A stretch of DNA of 64,000 bases, from positions 38,972-102,971 of the forward strand of contig JBGAHO010000008.1 of the NCBI GenBank assembly GCA_044226195.1, given 5' to 3'. The position numbers were made by a program, and so were the translations under genes. The DNA is from RPQJ01 sp044226195 (GTDB lineage Bacteria > Pseudomonadota > Gammaproteobacteria > Steroidobacterales > Steroidobacteraceae). Below, one piece after another: positions 58,167 to 64,000 of this stretch. The notes below the pieces were generated by a model. The model was not told the origin of the DNA, searched no databases, and saw only the letters and a program-made list of their open reading frames with translations. Numbering within the stretch: position 1 is the stretch's first letter; each line of letters starts with the position of its first letter.

Positions 58167-60620
58167 ATGCCCCTGACTCCCTCCCAATGGCTCCGGACGT
58201 TGCTGACGGCCGGCCTGTCGTTCGCCCTGCTGATCGTGCTCGGCTTCGCCGGCGCGTATCAGTTCCTCGAGCCGGAGTTGCCTGACGCGGAGAGCCTGCG
58301 GGACGTTCGCAGCCAGCTGCCGCTCACGGTCTACACGCGCGACGGCAAGCTGATTGCGCAGATCGGCGAGCAGCGCCGGGTGCCGGTCGCGTTCGAGCAG
58401 ATTCCCCAGGTCGTGGTCGACGCGTTCCTCGCAGCGGAGGACGATCGCTTCTTCGAGCACCCCGGCGTGGACTGGCAGGGCCTCGTGCGCGCGCTCGCGG
58501 CCAACGTCACGGCCGGCGGCGTGCGCGAGGGCGGCGGCACGATCACCATGCAGCTCGCCCGCAACACCATCCTCACGTCGGAGCGCACCGTCCGGCGCAA
58601 GCTCAAGGAAGTGTTCACGGCCCTGCGGCTCGAGCGCTCGTTCAGCAAGCAGGAGATCCTGACGCTGTATCTCAATCGCATCTTCCTCGGCCAGCGCGCG
58701 TACGGCGTCGGTGCGGCCGCGGAGGTGTACTTCGACAAGAAGGTCGGCCAGCTGGACCTCGCCGAGGCGGCCCTCATCGCCGGCCTGCCGCGCTCGCCCT
58801 CGCGCGACAACCCCGTCGCGAGCGTCGAGCGCGCGACCCAGCGCCGCGCCTACGTGCTGCGCCGGATGCTCGAGACCGGCAAGATCGACCAGGCCGCGCA
58901 CGACGCCGCGATGACCGAGCCGGTGTCGCACCGCATGCATGGCCCGAGCATCGAGCTCGACGCGCCGTACGTGGCCGAGATGGTGCGTGCGGACATGGTG
59001 CAGCGCTTCGGCAACGGCGCCCTGACGGACGGCTACCGGGTCACGACCACGCTCGACAGCCGCCTGCAGCAGGGGGCGAACCGCGCCGCGTGGCGGGCCA
59101 TCCTCGAATACGACCGCCGGCACGGCTATCGCGGCCCCGCCGGCCACCTCGAGGAGGGGCAGGGGCAGGACGATGCGGTCCGCGCGGCCACGTTCCGCCA
59201 GTTCCCGGTGCGCGGTGACCTCGTGCCGGCCATCGTGGAGAGCGTCGGGGAGCGCGACTTCGCGGCGCGGGAGCGCGACGGGCGGACCGTCACGATCGCC
59301 TGGGACGACCTCGCCTGGGCCCGGCCGGCGCTCGCCAAGGACACCGTGGGACCCGCGCCCAAGACGGCGGGCGAGGTGGTGCACGCAGGTGACGTGGTCT
59401 ATCTGGAACCCGTCGAGCCGGGCCGGTTCCGGCTGGCGCAGATCCCGGTGGTCTCCGGCGCGCTGGTGGCGCTCGACCCGCGGGACGGTGCCATCGTGTC
59501 CCTGGTGGGCGGGTTCGATTTCGGGGTCAGCAAGTACAACCGCGTCACCCAGGCCCACCGCCAGCCCGGCTCGGCGTTCAAGCCGTTCCTCTACTCCGCC
59601 GCCCTCGAGCGCGGGTTCACGCCGGCAACGCTCGTGAACGACGCGCCGATCGTGCTGCCGGGCGGTGGCGGCGCGGACGGCGACGAGGAGTGGCGACCGC
59701 AGAACATCACGCGCAAGTTCTACGGGCCGACGCCGGTCCGCGAGGCCCTGGTGCGCTCGCGCAACCTCGTGTCGATCCGGTTGCTGCGCGGCGCGGGCAT
59801 CGGGTTCGTCACCCGGTACATCTCGGCCTTCGGCTTCGGGCCGGAGGCCCTGCCGCCCAACCTGACGCTCGCGCTCGGCACGGGGCAGGTCACGCCGCTC
59901 GACATGGCGCGCGGCTTCGCGGTCTTCGCGAACGGCGGGTATCGGGTCACGCCCTATTTCGTCGACCGCATCGAGGATGCGACGGGGAAGGTCGTGTTCG
60001 CGGCGACGCCACCGCTCGCGTGCCCCGACTGCGCCGTGGCCCCGGCGCCGACCGCGGCCGACGCGGCGGCCGGCACGCCGCCACCGGCACCGCCCGGCCC
60101 GGTGCCGGCCGACCGGCGCGCGCCGCAGGCCATCAGTCCGGCCAACGCCTTCGTGATGACGGACATCATGACCGACGTGATCCAGCGCGGGACGGCGGTG
60201 AAGGCGCGTTCGCTCGGGCGCACCGACATCGCGGGCAAGACCGGCACCACCAGCGACCGGCGCGACACGTGGTTCGTGGGCTTCAATGCCGACATCGCCG
60301 CCGCGGTGTGGATCGGCTTCGACCAGGAACGCTCGCTCGGCGAACTCGAGGAAGGCGGCAAGACCGCGCTGCCGATGTGGATCTACTTCATGGAGGAAGC
60401 CTTGCGCGACCGCCCGCCGCACCGCCTGCCGGAGCCGCCGGGCGTGGTGCGCATGTGGGTGTCGCGCGAGACCGGGCAGCCATCGCGGGCCGGCGCGCCG
60501 GGTGCGTTGTTCGAGGCCTTCCTCGAGCAATACTCTCCGCAACCCGGGGCGATGGACTACAGTGACGACGTCGGCGCCGAGACGGTCCAACCCGCGAGCG
60601 GCGACGACTCGCTGTTCTGA
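58167..60620 (+). CDS. mrcA: Penicillin-binding protein 1A (bifunctional murein synthase)
   Basis: An 817-residue class A PBP. TM anchor at about 10-32; the glycosyltransferase domain has catalytic Glu91 (AAEDDRFFEHPG), EGGGTITMQLARN and LFLGQRAYGVGAAA-like motifs. The OB-like insert lies at about 310-410. The transpeptidase has SAFK (QPGSAFKPFLY), SRN and KTGT (GKTGTTSDRRDTWF). The Pro/Ala-rich loop PAPTAADAAAGTPPPAPPG is inserted before the KTG motif. ATG 58167 is used; a TTG two codons earlier sits closer to AAGGA and cannot be excluded. Confidence 0.95.
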   Translation: MPLTPSQWLRTLLTAGLSFALLIVLGFAGAYQFLEPELPDAESLRDVRSQLPLTVYTRDGKLIAQIGEQRRVPVAFEQIPQVVVDAFLAAEDDRFFEHPGVDWQGLVRALAANVTAGGVREGGGTITMQLARNTILTSERTVRRKLKEVFTALRLERSFSKQEILTLYLNRIFLGQRAYGVGAAAEVYFDKKVGQLDLAEAALIAGLPRSPSRDNPVASVERATQRRAYVLRRMLETGKIDQAAHDAAMTEPVSHRMHGPSIELDAPYVAEMVRADMVQRFGNGALTDGYRVTTTLDSRLQQGANRAAWRAILEYDRRHGYRGPAGHLEEGQGQDDAVRAATFRQFPVRGDLVPAIVESVGERDFAARERDGRTVTIAWDDLAWARPALAKDTVGPAPKTAGEVVHAGDVVYLEPVEPGRFRLAQIPVVSGALVALDPRDGAIVSLVGGFDFGVSKYNRVTQAHRQPGSAFKPFLYSAALERGFTPATLVNDAPIVLPGGGGADGDEEWRPQNITRKFYGPTPVREALVRSRNLVSIRLLRGAGIGFVTRYISAFGFGPEALPPNLTLALGTGQVTPLDMARGFAVFANGGYRVTPYFVDRIEDATGKVVFAATPPLACPDCAVAPAPTAADAAAGTPPPAPPGPVPADRRAPQAISPANAFVMTDIMTDVIQRGTAVKARSLGRTDIAGKTGTTSDRRDTWFVGFNADIAAAVWIGFDQERSLGELEEGGKTALPMWIYFMEEALRDRPPHRLPEPPGVVRMWVSRETGQPSRAGAPGALFEAFLEQYSPQPGAMDYSDDVGAETVQPASGDDSLF

Positions 60621-60630
60621 CGAGGCTGGC

Positions 60631-61233
60631 ATGAGTCGACGACCGAATCCCCGCGCCGAGCTGATGCGGCTCGCGGTGGCGGAAGAAGCGGCACGCATCA
60701 TGGGCGAGCAGGGCGTCGACGACTACCTCCAGGCGAAGCGCAAGGCCGCCGAGCGGCTCGGCGTCACCGATGCGGCCATCCTGCCGCGCAACACCGAGAT
60801 CGAAGCGGCGCTGGTCGCGCGGCAACGGCTGTTCGCGGGCGAGAAGCACGACGCGCAGATCGCGATACTGCGCCGCTCGGCCCTCGAGGCCATGCGGCTG
60901 ATGTCGGATTTCGAGCCGCGGCTCGTGGGCCCGGTGCTCGCGGGCACGGCCTCGGCGCACTCGGAGATCAACCTGCACCTGTTCTCGGAGTCGCCGGAAG
61001 CGGTGTCGCTGCGGCTCGACGAGTTCGGCGTGCCGCACGAGGTGCAGGAGCGGCGCGTGCGCTTCGAGCGCGACCGCACGGTGAGTTACCCGGCGCTGCG
61101 CTTCGTCGCGGGCCGGCAGCCCGTCGATGCCGTGGTGTTCCCGCTCGACGGCATCCGCCAGTCGCCGTGCAGCCCCGTCGACGGCAAGCCCATGCGCCGC
61201 GCGTCGACCGCCGAAGTCGAACAGCTGATTTAG
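60631..61233 (+). CDS. Conserved protein of unknown function (possible nucleotidyltransferase fold)
   Basis: A 200-residue soluble protein, 10 bp after the PBP1A stop. The N-terminal half is helical (RAELMRLAVAEEAARIMGEQGVDDYLQAKRKAAERLGV). The middle reads VGPVLAGTASAHSEINLHLFSESPEAVSLRLDEFGVPHE, which resembles the strand-turn-strand of nucleotidyltransferases (G-S...S-D-I-D-L-H-L-F) with acidic residues partly replaced. A catalytic role is doubtful. Its TAG stop is supplied by the repeat. Confidence 0.6.
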   Translation: MSRRPNPRAELMRLAVAEEAARIMGEQGVDDYLQAKRKAAERLGVTDAAILPRNTEIEAALVARQRLFAGEKHDAQIAILRRSALEAMRLMSDFEPRLVGPVLAGTASAHSEINLHLFSESPEAVSLRLDEFGVPHEVQERRVRFERDRTVSYPALRFVAGRQPVDAVVFPLDGIRQSPCSPVDGKPMRRASTAEVEQLI

Positions 61234-61249
61234 GGGACATTCCTCTTTT
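61231..61249 (+). repeat. Stop-terminator repeat, copy 4 (end of the gene after PBP1A)
   Basis: TAGGGGACATTCCTC with four T; the TAG is the stop codon of the upstream gene. It forms the left inverted end of a 255-bp unit. Confidence 0.85.
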
Positions 61250-61464
61250 CCGCGCGAAGCGGAAGCAGCGCAGCTCACGCGCAGCGGTCCCGCGGCGACG
61301 CGTTTCCCTTCCGGGTCGTGTCCGCGGGGCCGTGCGCCGCATGGACGCGGCGCCCGGAGCCTACAGGGATGTATTTACGGCGTCCCCGCGGGCACGACCC
61401 GGAAGGGGAACGCTGGCGACGCGACGGCTGCCACGTCGATGAGACGGCTGACCGCTCTGCGCGG

Positions 61465-61485
61465 AAAAAAGAGGAATGTCCCCTA
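61465..61485 (-). repeat. Stop-terminator repeat, copy 5 (end of gltA)
   Basis: The minus-strand copy with six T. The gltA stop is the TAA lying immediately before the TAGGGG motif (reading TAAATAGGGG), so here the repeat adjoins the stop rather than supplying it; a second TAG follows four bases on. Sense to gltA. Confidence 0.85.
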
Positions 61486-61486
61486 T

Positions 61487-62782
61487 TTATCGCTTGTCGA
61501 GTTCGACGTAGTCGCGCGGCGCGGGGCCGCGATAGAGCTGGCGCGGCCGGCCGATCTTCATCGCCGGGTCGGCGATCATCTCCTGCCAGTGCGCGACCCA
61601 GCCGGCGGTGCGCGCGATCGCGAACATCACCGTGAACATCGAGCGCGGAATGCCGAGCGCGCTGTAGATCACGCCCGAGTAGAAGTCGACGTTCGGGTAG
61701 AGCTTGCGCGCGATGAAGTAGTCGTCCTTCAGCGCGATCTCCTCGAGGCGCAGCGCGAGTTCGAACAGCGGGTTGTCCGTCTGGCCGAGGCGCGAGAGCA
61801 CCTTGTGGCACATCTCGCGGATGATCTTCGCGCGCGGGTCGAAGTTCTTGTACACGCGGTGGCCGAAGCCCATCAGGCGCTTGCCGCCGTCCTTGTCCTT
61901 CACCTGGTCGAGGAACTTCGGGATGTTGTCGACCGTGCCGATGTCCTCGAGCATGGCGAGCACCGCTTCGTTGGCGCCGCCGTGCGCCGGGCCCCACAGC
62001 GCCGACACGCCGGCCGAGATCGCGGCATACGGATTGGTGCCCGTGCTGCCCGCGAGGCGCACCGTCGAGGTGCTCGCGTTCTGCTCGTGGTCGGCGTGCA
62101 GGATCAGCAGCAGGTCGAGCGCCTGCGCCGCGATCGGGTCGGCCTCGTAGTCCTCGGCCGGCACCGCGAAGAACATCTGCATCATGTTCGCGGTGTAGTC
62201 GAGGTCGTTGCGGGGGTAGACGAACGGCTGGCCCAGCATGTGCTTGTAGGCGGCCGCCGATACCGTGGGAATCTTGGCGAGGATGCGGTGCGCGAAGATC
62301 TCGCGATGCCGCGGGTTATTGTTGTCCATGGAGTCGTGATAGAACGCGGCCATGGACGAGACGACCGCGGACACCATCGCCATCGGGTGCGCGTCGTAGT
62401 GGAATCCGTTGAAGAACCGCAGCAGCGACTCGTTGATCATCGTGTGGCGGCGGATCGAGCGGTCGAACAGGTCCAGCTGCCCCGCGGTCGGCAGTTCGCC
62501 GTTGATCAGCAGGTACGCCACCTCCAGGAAATTGGACTTGGTCGCGATCTGCTCGATCGGGTAGCCGCGGTAGAGCAGCACGCCGTTGTCGCCGTCGATG
62601 TAGGTGATCCGGCTCTCGCACGACGCCGTGGCCATGAAGCCCGGGTCGAACGTGAAGACGCCATGGTCCTTGCCGAGGCTGGCGATGTTCAGGCAGTCCG
62701 GCCCGACCGTGCCGCTCAGGGCGTCCAGGGTCGACTTCTTGCCGGTTTCGAGGTTGGTCAGTTCGTATTTCTTTCCGCTCAT
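61487..62782 (-). CDS. gltA: Citrate synthase (hexameric type II)
   Basis: A 431-residue TCA-cycle enzyme condensing acetyl-CoA and oxaloacetate. Length and sequence match the Gram-negative NADH-regulated type. The N-terminal domain (YELTNLETGKKSTLDALSGTVGPDCLNI) is the small beta domain of that type. Active-site motifs are ALWGPAHGGANEAVL, RLMGFGHRVYKNFDPRA and, near the end, RSMFTVMFAIARTAGWVAHW. Its 3' end abuts the repeat copy and the MITE-like unit. Confidence 0.97.
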   Translation of the reverse strand: MSGKKYELTNLETGKKSTLDALSGTVGPDCLNIASLGKDHGVFTFDPGFMATASCESRITYIDGDNGVLLYRGYPIEQIATKSNFLEVAYLLINGELPTAGQLDLFDRSIRRHTMINESLLRFFNGFHYDAHPMAMVSAVVSSMAAFYHDSMDNNNPRHREIFAHRILAKIPTVSAAAYKHMLGQPFVYPRNDLDYTANMMQMFFAVPAEDYEADPIAAQALDLLLILHADHEQNASTSTVRLAGSTGTNPYAAISAGVSALWGPAHGGANEAVLAMLEDIGTVDNIPKFLDQVKDKDGGKRLMGFGHRVYKNFDPRAKIIREMCHKVLSRLGQTDNPLFELALRLEEIALKDDYFIARKLYPNVDFYSGVIYSALGIPRSMFTVMFAIARTAGWVAHWQEMIADPAMKIGRPRQLYRGPAPRDYVELDKR

Positions 62783-62868
62783 CGCCGTGGACCTGTCAGG
62801 TACGCCCCGCGAACACCGGGGGGCGGCCCGTCAGCCTTGCACGGCACGGCGGATTGATCAAGACAGGA

Positions 62869-64000
62869 CTATTCCACGACCTTGATCTGCTGGCCGTCGG
62901 CGGGTTCCTTGTCCGGATACAGGTCGTTGTAGAGCCGCAGCTGCTCGACCGGAAACTTCTGGATGGGCGAGGACTTGGCGAGGTCCTCCACGCGGGTGCC
63001 GGCGCCCGCAGTGATCACCCGTAGCCGGTCCGGCTCGGCGAGTTCGTACTCCGTGTCCTTCAGCTTTCTGAACGTGCCGATGCTGGAGAGGAAGATCGGG
63101 TCCTGGGCCTTCAGCGCGCCGGCGTACTTGGTCGCGGCTTTGAAGACGTACGCGAGGTTGTTGTAGTACACGACCGCGAGGCGCAGCGGACCGGGATTGC
63201 CCCAAGGCAGCTGCGTGTTGGAGACGATGACCGAGTACGCCGGCAGGCCGTTGACGTCGAGCTCACGGGCGTCCGACGTCGCGACACCGTTCACGAGTCG
63301 CGCCACGAACTGCTGCGGCGACATGCCGTTCGGGTACCCCTGCGCCGACACGATCATCGCGGCGTCCTTCGCGGGCGTGAAGGCCAGCACGCGGTCGGGC
63401 ATGTTCTGGATCGTCCAGCCGCTCGGGAAGGCGAACGTGACGCCGAGGTCCGCGTGATAGAAACGCGACCCGCGCGCGACGCCCTGAGCGCGGCTCGGCC
63501 CGACCGCGAGCCCGTCGATCTTCGCGAGGAACCCGGCCCGGTTGTCCGGCAGGTGATCCACGGCGTGGTCCTTGCCCACGACCTTCACCGCCTCGTGCAG
63601 GCGCGTGTCGTTGTCGGGGTGCGAGGCGAAGACACCGTGGTAGACGTGCGGCTGCCGTCCCTCGGTACGCGCCATCTGCAACTCGAGCATCTCCTGGTTC
63701 TTCAGCAGGCGCACCACGTCGATCATGGCTTCCGGGTCGTAACCCACGCGACTGATGAACTTGGCCCCGAGTCCGTCCGCTTCGAGTTCGTGGTCGCGGC
63801 CGTAACCGCTCACGATCGCTGAGCCGGCCATGCCCGCGACGTCCATCACCGCGCCGCTGCCGGTCAGGACGCCGAGTACGGTCGCCCCGATGTTGGTCAG
63901 CGTTCCACCCGTGCGCTGCCGGGCGAGGTGCCGCGCCGTGACGTGCCCGATCTCGTGGCCCAGCACGGCGGCCAGTTCCGCCTCGCTGTTCAGGTACCCG
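62869..64000 (-). CDS. M48 family metalloprotease, C-terminal part (runs off window)
   Basis: At least 376 residues; the N-terminus lies beyond position 64000. It keeps the zinc site HEIGH (VLGHEIGHVTARHLAR) and the third-ligand motif HELEADGLG, so it is a Zn endopeptidase of the Ste24/HtpX type, like BepA/LoiP or YfgC of the envelope. Downstream is a non-catalytic region (about 180-370 of the fragment) with a possible LysM-like end (VITAGAGTRVEDLAK...QIKVVE). It is upstream of gltA by 86 bp, same strand. Confidence 0.85.
   Translation of the reverse strand, partial: GYLNSEAELAAVLGHEIGHVTARHLARQRTGGTLTNIGATVLGVLTGSGAVMDVAGMAGSAIVSGYGRDHELEADGLGAKFISRVGYDPEAMIDVVRLLKNQEMLELQMARTEGRQPHVYHGVFASHPDNDTRLHEAVKVVGKDHAVDHLPDNRAGFLAKIDGLAVGPSRAQGVARGSRFYHADLGVTFAFPSGWTIQNMPDRVLAFTPAKDAAMIVSAQGYPNGMSPQQFVARLVNGVATSDARELDVNGLPAYSVIVSNTQLPWGNPGPLRLAVVYYNNLAYVFKAATKYAGALKAQDPIFLSSIGTFRKLKDTEYELAEPDRLRVITAGAGTRVEDLAKSSPIQKFPVEQLRLYNDLYPDKEPADGQQIKVVE

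Larger units (their letters stand above)
61231..61485. mobile_element. MITE/REP-like unit with nested hairpins
   Basis: A 255-bp unit bounded by inverted copies of the repeat. Inside are 29-bp inverted arms with two mismatches (61301-61329 and 61384-61412), and in their loop a perfect 7-bp hairpin GCGCCGC-ATGGAC-GCGGCGC (61334-61353). It encodes no protein and fills the convergent gap up to gltA. The length differs from the 159-bp unit, so the ends but not the interior are shared. Confidence 0.6.

Noticed and set aside
58059..60701. Open frame of about 880 codons opposite the PBP1A gene
   Set aside because: Antisense shadow; PBP1A motifs are intact on the plus strand.
1..64000. CRISPR array, tRNA or rRNA genes, prophage, integrase
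   Set aside because: I looked for regular spacers, cloverleaf-type segments and phage or transposase proteins and found none. Short or divergent tRNAs could escape reading by eye.

Overview
The window is a 64-kb piece of a high-GC proteobacterial chromosome, almost certainly a gammaproteobacterium. The evidence is a pilMNOPQ cluster divergent from a penicillin-binding protein 1A gene and followed by aroK-aroB, the tesA / ABC ATPase / ABC permease arrangement, and an OxyR with cysteines at exactly 199 and 208. A run of N at 20137-20159 points to a scaffolded or metagenome-derived assembly. I saw no rRNA, tRNA, CRISPR array, prophage or transposase gene. Gene density is high, with many 1-8 bp overlaps.

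Layout. 60-5422: acyl-lipid/acyl-CoA desaturase, S9 peptidase, GNAT acetyltransferase, alpha/beta hydrolase. 5447-10483 (minus): a complete hoxFUYH-hoxW operon for a soluble NAD-linked [NiFe] hydrogenase with its own maturation protease; no hyp genes lie here. 10553-15727: uracil-DNA glycosylase-like protein, trypsin-like protease with PDZ domain, GIY-YIG-like protein, a K+-channel-like membrane protein with a changed filter, D-2-hydroxyacid dehydrogenase, DUF4349 lipoprotein and a frameshifted EF-hand gene. 15735-19330: Nudix hydrolase, then oxyR, a PCuAC copper chaperone and a CHAT-domain (caspase-like) protein that look co-transcribed behind a short OxyR site. 19590-23764: an archaic (Csu-type) chaperone-usher pilus operon with two spore-coat-U subunits, behind a long structured leader. 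24402-29102: a three-gene 2-oxoacid oxidoreductase (KorA, KorB and a GltD-like flavoprotein with a fused ferredoxin).

29107-32574 holds small and regulatory genes and a 172-bp tandem duplication. 32769-40691 is a storage-lipid region: a bidomain fatty acyl reductase divergent from a wax ester synthase/DGAT, then a phasin, a patatin and two uncharacterised proteins. 40850-47246: lipoprotein-type ABC exporter, TesA, FadD and a second GNAT protein. 47400-57807 (minus): ppa, hemE, pyrF, dgt, aroB, aroK, then pilQPONM; an intrinsic terminator separates pilQ from aroK. 58167-64000: PBP1A, an unknown protein, citrate synthase and the C-terminal part of an M48 metalloprotease that runs off the window.

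How the parts fit: Hox would yield NADH from H2 (or dispose of electrons as H2), the Kor system links 2-oxoacids to ferredoxin and NAD(P)H, and TesA, FadD, the acyl reductase, WS/DGAT and phasin point to neutral-lipid storage from surplus reducing power. That linkage is inference from gene content.

The most unusual non-coding feature is a five-copy repeat beginning TAGGGGACATTCCTC. Every copy sits exactly at a gene's 3' end, in sense orientation. Four supply the gene's TAG stop codon and the fifth abuts the TAA of gltA. Each can fold as a tiny hairpin followed by a U-run, like a portable stop codon plus terminator. Two pairs of copies form the inverted ends of MITE-like units between convergent genes.
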